Shown: one piece after another, positions 1 through 6,267 of the stretch
How positions within the stretch are numbered: position 1 is the stretch's first letter
How the letters are laid out: the number at the start of each line of letters is the position of its first letter
Origin: Prochlorococcus sp. AG-686-P16
GTDB taxonomy: Bacteria; Cyanobacteriota; Cyanobacteriia; PCC-6307; Cyanobiaceae
Assembly (NCBI GenBank): GCA_003208695.1
Contig: QCVY01000034.1
Location: 1 to 9,875, forward strand
DNA: 9,875 nucleotides
Direction of reading: 5' to 3'
Position numbers and translations under genes: made by a program
Notes under the pieces: generated by a model
Database searches by the model: none
The model's input: the letters and a program-made list of their open reading frames with translations, nothing else
What the model was told of the DNA's origin: nothing

Positions 1-628
1 ATTAAACTTTAAAGTCCCCTTCGTTCAATCGGTCTTCCCCTTTGATATTAAAACTCAAGTTCAACCTGAGAAATTTGAAACCTTAACAAAAGATCTTCAA
101 GTTATTAGAGCAACAGCTACTGTCAAATATTCTGTTAAGCCAGATGAAGCAGGCAGGATTTTTGCCACAATTGCTAGTAGAAATAGTGATGTTTATCAAA
201 AGATAGTTCAGCCTTCTTTACTTAAAGCTCTAAAATCTGTCTTCTCGCAGTATGAATTAGAAACAATTGCAACTGAATTTAATGTTATTTCTGAAAAAGT
301 AGCTGACACTGTGGCTGAGGAATTGAACTCCTTTGATTACGTAGATGTTAAAAGCTTAGATCTTACTGGTTTAGAAATAGCTGAGGAATATAGAGCGGCT
401 ATTGAGCAGAAACAAATAGCTGGACAGCTACTATTAAGAGCTAAAACAGAAGTAGAAATTGCAGCACAGGAAGCCTTAAGGTACGAGACCCTAAATAAAG
501 GCTTAAATGATCAGGTCCTTTTTAAATTATTCTTGGACAAATGGGATGGTAGTACACAAGTGGTCCCAGGCCTTCCTGGAACTAGTGGATCAATGCCACC
601 TGTAATTGTTGGCGGAAATAATAGATAA
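1..628 (+). CDS. Prohibitin / SPFH (Band 7) family protein, 5' end missing
   Basis: The reading frame is open from base 2 to the TAA at 626-628, giving 208 visible residues; the start and the expected N-terminal membrane anchor lie outside the window. Seen: the prohibitin-type core, with KFETLTKDLQV near visible residues 22-32, the Band 7 beta-strand/helix part, then EEYRAAIEQKQIAGQLLLRA (about 136-155), the typical start of the C-terminal coiled-coil region. The protein ends in a short Gly/Pro-rich tail (PPVIVGG). Known of the family: prohibitins form membrane-bound ring scaffolds, and in cyanobacteria and mitochondria they are linked to FtsH-type quality-control proteases. A role here at the thylakoid or plasma membrane is inference. 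The gene is convergent with hemL, whose stop lies 2 bases away. The GTG at 311 is internal and not a start. Confidence 0.88.
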   Translation, partial: LNFKVPFVQSVFPFDIKTQVQPEKFETLTKDLQVIRATATVKYSVKPDEAGRIFATIASRNSDVYQKIVQPSLLKALKSVFSQYELETIATEFNVISEKVADTVAEELNSFDYVDVKSLDLTGLEIAEEYRAAIEQKQIAGQLLLRAKTEVEIAAQEALRYETLNKGLNDQVLFKLFLDKWDGSTQVVPGLPGTSGSMPPVIVGGNNR

Positions 629-630
629 AA

Positions 631-1932
631 TTAATTTTTTATAACACTAAAAGATTGATCGAATGCTTCTAGCGTTCGATCTATTTCTTCGTCACTATGG
701 GCTAATGAAGTAAATCCAGCTTCAAATGGACTTGGAGCTAAATATATTCCTCGTTTGAGCATCTCCCTATGTAGTTTGCCAAAGAGTTCTGAATTATTTG
801 TTTTAGCTTCTTCAAAATTTCTTACTGGTCCTTCACATAAGAAAAATCCAAACATTGCACTTACGCTCCCACCATTTATTGCAATACCATTGTTTTCAGC
901 AGATTGAAATATACCTTCAATTAACCTAGAAGTTGTTGACTCAAGCTTTTCGTATGTCCCTTCTTGTTTAAGTAATTCAAGAGTTTTAATACCTGCTGTC
1001 ATTGCTAATGGATTTCCACTTAAAGTTCCGGCTTGATATACAGGCCCAGATGGCGCAACCATTGACATTATTTCCTTTCTTCCTCCATATGCTCCTACAG
1101 GTAAACCTCCTCCAATTACTTTGCCGAGGGTTGTCAAATCAGGCGTAACTCCAAATTTTTCTTGAACTCCTCCGTAGCTAATTCTGAAACCAGTCATAAC
1201 TTCATCAAAAACTAGTAAAGATCCATTTTCAGTTGTGAGTTCTCTTAATCCTTCAAGGAAACCAGGTTCAGGAGTAATAAATCCTGCATTGCCAACTATA
1301 GGTTCAAGAATTACCCCTGATATTGCATCAGGATTCTCAGAAAATAATTTTTTTACAGCTTCCAGATCGTTGTAAGGAGCAGTTAGAGTGTTTGCTGTTG
1401 TAGTTCTTGGAACCCCTGGAGAATCTGGTAAGCCTAAAGTAGCTACTCCAGATCCAGCTTTTACCAAAAACATATCAGCATGACCGTGATAGCATCCATC
1501 AAATTTTATTACTTTATCTCTTCCTGTAAATGCTCTCATTAGCCTTAAAACTGCCATACAGGCTTCCGTGCCACTGTTTACAAATCTAACCATCTCTACC
1601 GAGGGAACAGCATCTATTACCATTTCGGCAAGTTTATTCTCTAAGACACAGGGCGCTCCAAAACTAGTTCCTTTTTCAATTGCTTCTTGCAATGCTGTAA
1701 TTACTTCAGGATGGGCATGTCCACAAATGGCTGGTCCCCAACTGCCTATGTAATCAATGTACCTATTTCCATCAACGTCCCAGGCAAAAGGACCTTTTAC
1801 TCTATCAAAAACAATTGGCTGACCACCAACAGACTTAAATGCTCTAACTGGAGAGCTAACCCCTCCGGGCATTAATTCTAAAGCTGAAGAGAAAACTTTT
1901 TCAGAATGAGTTGTATTTAATATGTCAGTCAA
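631..1932 (-). CDS. hemL: Glutamate-1-semialdehyde 2,1-aminomutase (PLP enzyme, C5 tetrapyrrole pathway)
   Basis: Converts glutamate-1-semialdehyde to 5-aminolevulinate, the committed precursor of haem, chlorophyll and bilins, in the cytoplasm after glutamyl-tRNA reductase. It is 433 residues, the normal length. Seen: MPGGVSSPVRAF (21-32), the cofactor-phosphate loop NSGTEA (119-124), FDEVMTGFR (242-250) with Asp243 placed to contact the PLP ring nitrogen, and TTLGKVIGGG (267-276) with the Schiff-base lysine at 271. The loop with GSGVATLGLPDSPGVP (160-175) matches the gating region of the Synechococcus enzyme. The start is TTG at 1930-1932: an in-frame TAA lies two codons upstream and the next Met is residue 21, inside the conserved core. 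There is no clear Shine-Dalgarno sequence. A candidate promoter lies about 40 bases upstream. Convergent with the prohibitin gene. Confidence 0.97.
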   Translation of the reverse strand: MTDILNTTHSEKVFSSALELMPGGVSSPVRAFKSVGGQPIVFDRVKGPFAWDVDGNRYIDYIGSWGPAICGHAHPEVITALQEAIEKGTSFGAPCVLENKLAEMVIDAVPSVEMVRFVNSGTEACMAVLRLMRAFTGRDKVIKFDGCYHGHADMFLVKAGSGVATLGLPDSPGVPRTTTANTLTAPYNDLEAVKKLFSENPDAISGVILEPIVGNAGFITPEPGFLEGLRELTTENGSLLVFDEVMTGFRISYGGVQEKFGVTPDLTTLGKVIGGGLPVGAYGGRKEIMSMVAPSGPVYQAGTLSGNPLAMTAGIKTLELLKQEGTYEKLESTTSRLIEGIFQSAENNGIAINGGSVSAMFGFFLCEGPVRNFEEAKTNNSELFGKLHREMLKRGIYLAPSPFEAGFTSLAHSDEEIDRTLEAFDQSFSVIKN

Positions 1933-1974
1933 AATTTAAATAAATGTAGTTATGAGAAGATTCCACTATGTTCT

Positions 1975-2003
1975 AAATTAGAAATAAGTAAAAATTTTGT
2001 CAA
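1975..2003 (-). promoter_or_regulatory. Candidate sigma70-type promoter for hemL
   Basis: Read on the minus strand, a perfect TTGACA (1998-2003) is followed after 17 bases by TAATTT (1975-1980), which fits the loose TAnnnT -10 pattern of picocyanobacteria but only half of TATAAT. Transcription would begin near 1968, giving a leader of about 36 bases before the TTG start of hemL. The perfect -35 at the right spacing is what makes this more than chance AT-rich sequence; the -10 is weak. Confidence 0.45.
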
Positions 2004-2077
2004 TCAGTTTGAAATTCTACCTTATGATATTTTTATTGCGATACTTTGGAATGTAAATAATTAATTTTGAGGAAAAT

Positions 2078-2227
2078 TTGATACGAAGTTGGTTTATTTC
2101 TAAATTATTCTTTGTTATAAAGCGTTTTGAAGATCATGAAAATTTAAGATCTTTTGGATTTATATTTCGAAAAGATCATCATCACCATAAAAGTAATCCT
2201 CATTTTGATTATCGATCTCTAGATTAA
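2078..2227 (+). CDS. Possible small ORF (49 aa), partly antisense to the xthA 3' end
   Basis: A TTG at 2078 is preceded by GAGG (2069-2072), with 5 bases between, one of the better ribosome-binding-site matches in the window. The frame then runs 49 codons to TAA at 2225-2227. The first 27 codons use the spacer between hemL and xthA; the rest is antisense to the last 22 codons of xthA. The product would be basic and aromatic at first (IRSWFISKLFFVIKRF), ending with a four-His stretch that is only the complement of the acidic xthA tail. I recognise no family. Chance openness is likely in such sequence, so this is a candidate rather than a call. Confidence 0.15.
   Translation: MIRSWFISKLFFVIKRFEDHENLRSFGFIFRKDHHHHKSNPHFDYRSLD
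2130..2153 (-). other. Weak inverted repeat downstream of xthA
   Basis: AAGATC (2130-2135) and GATCTT (2148-2153) form a 6-base inverted repeat with a 12-base loop, 6 bases beyond the xthA stop. On the minus strand no T-run follows the second arm, so it is not a standard intrinsic terminator. It could slow 3' decay or mean nothing. No better terminator is visible in the spacer. Confidence 0.2.
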
Positions 2228-3005
2228 TTAATACTGGAGCATGATCACTAGGTTGCAAATTTTCTCTTTGATTCCTCTCTATTACACAGCTTTTAATTTT
2301 TGATGAAAGGTTTTTACTGATATAAATATGGTCTATTCTCCAGCCTTTATTTAGTTCATATGCATTATTACGGTAATCCCACCAACTCCAATGCCCAGTA
2401 TTTTTCTCGAAAATCCGAAAAGAATCAATAAATCTTCCTTTAAGAACATTATTTAGTGCTTCTCTTTCCATATTTGAAGCCATTATGCCCCCTTCGTATT
2501 TTTGAGGGGCATGAATATCTATTTCGCTTGGAGCAATATTAAAGTCCCCTACGAAACAGACTAAATCATCATCTTTCAATTGCTCATCTAAGAATGCTGA
2601 TAAATGATTTAACCATTTAATCTTATAGTCGAATTTGTCAGAATCTATTGAAGAACCGTTTGGCACATAAACATTTATTATTTTTAAACCATTGATATCT
2701 GCAGAAATTAACCTTTTTTGTTCATTAAATTTTATAGAAATGTCGCCTCCATCATTCTCGTTAGTAAATCCTTTCTTTATATTCTCAATCTTAAACTTAC
2801 TTATTATTGCAACCCCATTGTAAGATTTTTGCCCATGGATAAGAACTTCATAACCTAATTCTTCAAAATGCGATAAAGGAAAAGCATCATCTATAACTTT
2901 AGTTTCTTGTAGACATAAGATATCTGGATTTACCTCATTAATCCAATTAGTAATTTGAGAAAGCCTTGTTCTAACAGAATTTACATTCCAAGTTGCTATT
3001 AACAA
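2160..3005 (-). CDS. xthA: Exonuclease III-type AP endonuclease
   Basis: Base-excision-repair nuclease that cuts DNA at abasic sites and has 3'-exonuclease activity with Mg2+. The catalytic set of the exonuclease III family is complete: Asn7 (TWNVNS), Glu34 (LQETKV), Tyr113 (NVYVPNG), Asp154 and Asn156 (GDFNIAPSE), Asp225 (GWRIDHIY) and the closing SDHAP with Asp254/His255. The length of 281 is slightly above the usual 255-270 because of an acidic, aromatic tail (NEDYFYGDDDLFEI) after the last motif. The start is TTG at 3003-3005: the protein must begin with the canonical (M)xIATWNVNS, and an in-frame stop lies five codons upstream (3018-3020). The gene is same-strand with hemL, but the 227-base spacer with its own promoter candidate argues for separate transcription. 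Confidence 0.96.
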   Translation of the reverse strand: MLIATWNVNSVRTRLSQITNWINEVNPDILCLQETKVIDDAFPLSHFEELGYEVLIHGQKSYNGVAIISKFKIENIKKGFTNENDGGDISIKFNEQKRLISADINGLKIINVYVPNGSSIDSDKFDYKIKWLNHLSAFLDEQLKDDDLVCFVGDFNIAPSEIDIHAPQKYEGGIMASNMEREALNNVLKGRFIDSFRIFEKNTGHWSWWDYRNNAYELNKGWRIDHIYISKNLSSKIKSCVIERNQRENLQPSDHAPVLINLEIDNQNEDYFYGDDDLFEI

Positions 3006-3077
3006 TTTATTACCAAATTATGTAAAATTAAGATAGCAAATAATTTTAAATCTTAAATTATTTTGAAATTAAACAAA
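3006..3077. promoter_or_regulatory. Divergent intergenic region between xthA and the small exported protein gene
   Basis: This short, almost entirely A/T spacer must hold both leftward and rightward promoters. On the plus strand TAAAAT (3023-3028) is a 5/6 match to the -10 box and would give a leader of about 43 bases to the ATG at 3078. On the minus strand CATAAT (3017-3022) or TATCTT (3030-3035) could serve xthA, with very short leaders. No -35 boxes are convincing, so the assignments are tentative. Confidence 0.35.
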
Positions 3078-3374
3078 ATGAAATTCAAATTAAACAAAAA
3101 GATACCAAGATTAAGAAAAGTTTTTATTATATTTATTTCATTAATCAATATCAAATCAACTTTATTAAGTGCAGAAGAGCCTTACTTTAATGAAATTGAA
3201 ATTGATAGCTCTACAAAACTTGACCCAAATAACTCAGCTTTACCTACTAACCCTTTTGAAATAGTTGAGATGCTTAGAAGAGCTAATAGTATGAATGATG
3301 CGACTAAGCCATCTGAGGCTATAGATGATGCATTAAAATTATTTAATAAGATTGAAGAAAAAGAAAGTCTTTAA
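3078..3374 (+). CDS. Small exported or membrane-anchored protein of unknown function (98 aa)
   Basis: The preferred start is ATG 3078; the TTG at 3063 in the same frame would add MKLNK. From the ATG the protein has a lysine/arginine-rich n-region (2-14), a hydrophobic segment VFIIFISLINI (15-25) and a plausible signal-peptidase site after LLSA (29-32), leaving a mature acidic domain of about 66 residues. That domain holds NPFEIVEMLRRANSMNDAT and then EAIDDALKLFNKIEEKE, predicted helical by eye. I recall similar short proteins ending in this NPFEIVE..RRANS.NDAT motif in marine picocyanobacteria, but no function is known to me. It is the first gene of the plus-strand run, 45 bases before the next gene. 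Export is inferred from the signal only. Confidence 0.75.
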   Translation: MKFKLNKKIPRLRKVFIIFISLINIKSTLLSAEEPYFNEIEIDSSTKLDPNNSALPTNPFEIVEMLRRANSMNDATKPSEAIDDALKLFNKIEEKESL

Positions 3375-3419
3375 TTCAATAAATATCTTATTAAAAACAT
3401 TTCTCTAACATAACTTAAT

Positions 3420-4019
3420 ATGATTAAAAATCCTATCCAAGAAGTTACAAATAAATTACAATACAGGGCAATAGGTATCGTTAAAGGTATTTATAAGCCA
3501 CATAATATTGATCAATTAAATCGAGGAACATTAACTGATAAAGAAGGAAAAATAATTGAAACAGTTATCCTTGGTAAAGCTATACCTCTGATAAAAAAAT
3601 ATATCAATTTAGAGAAAATTCATTTCTGGATTGTTTATCCAAGAAATAAAAACGTTAACAATCTACATTTACAGGTGGCAGGCATATGGGACCCTTATAA
3701 GTTAAATCAAGTTGATAATAATAATTCTGAAAAGGATCCTAATGAATTATTAGAAGAATTAAATTTAAACAATAATTATTTTTCTATAAGAGGAGAATTG
3801 GTTTACGTAAATACACAAAAGAAAGAGATTGTTATAAAAATTTGTTCTTCTCCACTTTCAAAGAGATCAAAATATTCAACTTTTAAAATTATTATTGAAG
3901 GAGAGATCTCTCTTCAATTTCTGAATAACTTTGTAAGCCTCGATGTAATTAGGGAAGGAAGTATACTTCGAATGGTTAAGTACGAAGTTATTGAAAAAAT
4001 AAAATCTGAAAAAGTATAG
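3420..4019 (+). CDS. Conserved cyanobacterial protein of unknown function (199 aa)
   Basis: ATG start, no signal peptide, no long hydrophobic segment: a soluble protein. Two parts are visible. Residues 15-92 carry the pattern YRAIGIVKGIYKP (15-27), GTLTDKEGKIIETVILGK (36-53), IHFWIVYPR (67-75) and LHLQVAGIWDP (82-92). After an Asn-rich acidic linker (95-118), residues 120-199 look like an all-beta unit (YFSIRGELVYVN, then alternating strands) that could be an OB-like or barrel fold. I recognise the RAIGxVxGxY...HxWxVYPR arrangement as one found in uncharacterised proteins across cyanobacteria; I know no activity. A role in RNA or protein binding would be guesswork from the beta-rich second half. 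It follows the small exported protein by 45 bases and precedes larC by 65, so co-transcription is possible. Confidence 0.8.
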   Translation: MIKNPIQEVTNKLQYRAIGIVKGIYKPHNIDQLNRGTLTDKEGKIIETVILGKAIPLIKKYINLEKIHFWIVYPRNKNVNNLHLQVAGIWDPYKLNQVDNNNSEKDPNELLEELNLNNNYFSIRGELVYVNTQKKEIVIKICSSPLSKRSKYSTFKIIIEGEISLQFLNNFVSLDVIREGSILRMVKYEVIEKIKSEKV

Positions 4020-4049
4020 TATTTATTATTATTGTTAATTTTTTGTCGC

Positions 4050-4068
4050 TTGAATTCTTATTATTCAA
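4050..4068 (+). other. Short inverted repeat ahead of larC
   Basis: TTGAAT (4050-4055) and ATTCAA (4063-4068) pair with a 7-base loop in the gap between the 3420-4019 gene and larC. The stem is only 6 A/T-rich pairs and is followed by A residues rather than T residues, so it is a poor terminator. TTGAAT could also act as a -35 with TATAAA (4074-4079) 18 bases later, but that would place the transcript start at the larC ATG itself. Confidence 0.15.
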
Positions 4069-4084
4069 AAATCTATAAAGGGTT

Positions 4085-5308
4085 ATGGAAGAAATTTTAA
4101 TTGAATGTTCTCCTGGGGTCTCTGGGGATATGTTATTGGGTGCTTTTTATGACTTGGGAGTACCAAAATATGAAATTGAAAAAACACTCTCATGTTTTGG
4201 ATTAGAAAATTTATATTATTTAAACTTCAGAGAATCTAAAAATTGTTCAATTCGAGGAATAAAGGTTGATGTTGAGAAAGTTGATCAAAGTACTAAAAGA
4301 GATTGGAAAAGTATTAAAGATTTAATTCTTAAGGCTCAATTAAAAAAACAATTAAAAAAAAGAATTTATGAAGTTTTTGAGTCTTTAGCCAAAGCAGAAG
4401 GAAGGGTTCATGGTATTAACCCAGAAGAAGTTCATTTTCATGAGATCGGTTCAATCGATTCCTTAGTAGATATTATTGGAGTCTGTACTTCAATTGAATA
4501 TTTAAAGCCAAAGAAGGTTTTTTGTAATGAACCAACTTTAGGGAGAGGTTTTATTCAGGCTGATCATGGCAAACTATCAATACCATCTCCTGCGGTAATA
4601 GAATTATTAAGAAAAAAGAATATTAAGGTGATCTCAAGTTTTGATTCTATTGAGGGCGAATTATCAACTCCAACGGGAATAGCCTTACTTTGTAATTTAG
4701 TTGAATCTTTTCAAATTCCTTATAAATATTCTATTGATTCCTATGGAGTAGGTCTTGGGAATTTAAAACTACCATGCCCAAATTTGGTCAGGATTTTAAA
4801 AATTAATTCTAATGATGAGAATTTGATAGATCAACAAATTAGTCCAAGATATGAGGAGATTTGTGTTCAAGAGGCATGGATTGATGATCAAACATCTGAA
4901 GAAATAGCTAATTTATTGGAGCTATTTAGAAAAAAAGGAGCGTATGATGTTTCCTTTCACACAATTAATATGAAAAAAAATCGAATAGGTTTTTCTCTTC
5001 AAGTTATCTTGCCTATTGAAAAGAAAGAGTATTTCAGGAAATTGTGGTTTCAATATTCTACTACTATTGGATTGAGAGAAAGAAAACAATCTAGGTGGGT
5101 TTTACTAAGAAGAAAGGGGGTTTGCTTAACAACTTTTGGAAAAATTAAGTTTAAACAATCAATGAAACCTAATGGAACTATTTATATGAAACCAGAGAAT
5201 GATGAAATTTTAAGATTGCAAATTGAGAATAATAAAACTGCTCAAGAAGTAAGAAATATCATTAAAGAATCTTGCAGAGAATTTAAAGCTTTAGAAGAAT
5301 GGGAATAA
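4085..5308 (+). CDS. larC: Nickel-pincer cofactor biosynthesis protein LarC (CTP-dependent nickel insertase family)
   Basis: LarC inserts nickel into the pyridinium-dithiocarboxylate pincer nucleotide used by lactate racemase (LarA) and relatives, after LarB and LarE. Seen in order: ECSPGVSGDMLLGAF (7-21), HFHEIGSIDSLVDIIG (117-132) with the His/Glu/Asp cluster, GRGFIQADHGKLSIPSPA (153-170), GELSTPTGIALL (191-202), then the second half with WIDDQTSEEIANLLE (265-279) and RWVLLRRKGVCLTTFGKIKFK (337-357). At 407 residues it covers both LarC1 and LarC2 parts in one uninterrupted frame, unlike Lactobacillus plantarum, where a ribosomal frameshift joins them. AAAGGG lies 2 bases before the ATG, closer than normal. 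No larA, larB or larE lies in the window. The 3' end overlaps the next gene by 10 bases, which suggests translational coupling. Confidence 0.9.
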   Translation: MEEILIECSPGVSGDMLLGAFYDLGVPKYEIEKTLSCFGLENLYYLNFRESKNCSIRGIKVDVEKVDQSTKRDWKSIKDLILKAQLKKQLKKRIYEVFESLAKAEGRVHGINPEEVHFHEIGSIDSLVDIIGVCTSIEYLKPKKVFCNEPTLGRGFIQADHGKLSIPSPAVIELLRKKNIKVISSFDSIEGELSTPTGIALLCNLVESFQIPYKYSIDSYGVGLGNLKLPCPNLVRILKINSNDENLIDQQISPRYEEICVQEAWIDDQTSEEIANLLELFRKKGAYDVSFHTINMKKNRIGFSLQVILPIEKKEYFRKLWFQYSTTIGLRERKQSRWVLLRRKGVCLTTFGKIKFKQSMKPNGTIYMKPENDEILRLQIENNKTAQEVRNIIKESCREFKALEEWE

Positions 5309-6267
5309 GATTTAATATGCAAAAAATATCTTTTATAAAGCTTTTAAATAATATTAACTTTACGATCTTGAAGAAACTTTTTTTTCTTTTAAGCTTATCT
5401 TATTTCTATTTTTATTTTTTTAAAAATTTTGATCAAATTTCATTCAATATAGATTTTGCGAGAAATGGAAAATATATATTTTTAGCATTTGTGTTTTGTA
5501 TCCTAAGTATTTTTTTTAATGCGATAGCTTGGAAAAATATAGTTATTTGGTTTGGTAAAAATAAAAATAAAAATAAAAATAATTTAATTTACTTTTATGT
5601 ACTTACGAATGTTCTTAAGTACGTTCCTGGAGGTATTTGGCATTTTTTTGAAAGATACAATTTTCTAAAGGATATTAGTAATCCTCAATTGGCTTTTTAT
5701 TCGACATTAGTTGAACCTTATTTTATGTTGTGTGCATCATTCTTATTGGCTTCAGTTGGCATAATTTTTTCCCCATTTTATTTTTTACTTCTTATACCTT
5801 TGGTATTTCTGAATAGAAAATTAATTTACCTCATTTTGAGAAGGTTAGAAATCTTAAAAATTAAAACTATTAGTGCTTTAAAATTTAATAATACAAAGTA
5901 TGGATTCGAGGAAAGAATAAAAATAATTTCTTTCTTCCCTGCGAGAGCTTTTCTAATAGAAATTCTTTTTGTATTATCAAAATTTATTGGATTTATTATT
6001 TGCTTTTATGTAGTTAATTTAGAAAATCAATATAGTATCTTTTATTTATTGGTAATTTTTTGTTTGTCTTGGGCTATTGGATTAATAGTGCCAACAGCTC
6101 CTGGAGGGGTAGGTGTATTTGAGGCTTGTTTTCTTTTTTTTGTTGGAAAAAATATTCCGCAAAATATAATTTTTGTAAGTTTAATTTATTTTAGATTGAT
6201 ATCTACCTTGGCAGATTTGCTTTTAGGTCTACCCTTCTTATTAAGAAAACTTTTAAAAAGAATTTAG
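5299..6267 (+). CDS. Multi-pass membrane protein, UPF0104 / lysylphosphatidylglycerol-synthase TM-region family
   Basis: A very hydrophobic 322-residue protein with about seven or eight membrane segments by eye (roughly 25-41, 58-76, 95-110, 138-152, 154-171, 212-240, 246-265, 290-312). Family signatures are visible: NVLKYVPGGIWHFFERY (104-120), and WAIGLIVPTAPGGVGVFEA (258-276). This superfamily includes the flippase part of MprF and many stand-alone proteins thought to act on lipid-linked substrates; substrate and direction here cannot be told. No aminoacyl-transferase domain follows. Two starts are possible: ATG 5299, overlapping larC by 10 bases, or ATG 5317 (residue 7), just after the larC stop. 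A (Lys-Asn)4 run at residues 87-94 sits in a loop. Codon use is strongly A/T even for this window. The stop interlocks with that of the convergent permease gene. Confidence 0.8.
   Translation: MGIRFNMQKISFIKLLNNINFTILKKLFFLLSLSYFYFYFFKNFDQISFNIDFARNGKYIFLAFVFCILSIFFNAIAWKNIVIWFGKNKNKNKNNLIYFYVLTNVLKYVPGGIWHFFERYNFLKDISNPQLAFYSTLVEPYFMLCASFLLASVGIIFSPFYFLLLIPLVFLNRKLIYLILRRLEILKIKTISALKFNNTKYGFEERIKIISFFPARAFLIEILFVLSKFIGFIICFYVVNLENQYSIFYLLVIFCLSWAIGLIVPTAPGGVGVFEACFLFFVGKNIPQNIIFVSLIYFRLISTLADLLLGLPFLLRKLLKRI
5557..5580 (+). repeat. Hexanucleotide tandem repeat (AAAAAT)x4 inside the membrane-protein gene
   Basis: Four perfect copies of AAAAAT encode Lys-Asn four times in the loop between the second and third membrane segments. 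Because the unit is six bases, copy-number change keeps the frame and would only alter the length of a charged loop. Confidence 0.85.

Noticed and set aside
311..628. A short separate gene starting at GTG 311
   Set aside because: The same frame is open back to the window edge and encodes the rest of the prohibitin domain, so this is an internal codon of a truncated gene.
1568..1875. Plus-strand open frames opposite hemL
   Set aside because: They lie wholly antisense to highly conserved hemL codons, give low-complexity products with no family resemblance and have no promoter or ribosome-binding site.
2130..2153. Intrinsic terminator for xthA
   Set aside because: The 6-base stem is not followed by a T-run on the minus strand; kept only as a weak inverted repeat.
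4074..4085. Leaderless larC transcript from TATAAA at 4074-4079
   Set aside because: The expected transcript start would fall at or just inside the ATG, the -35 is poor, and this AT-rich sequence yields many such matches.
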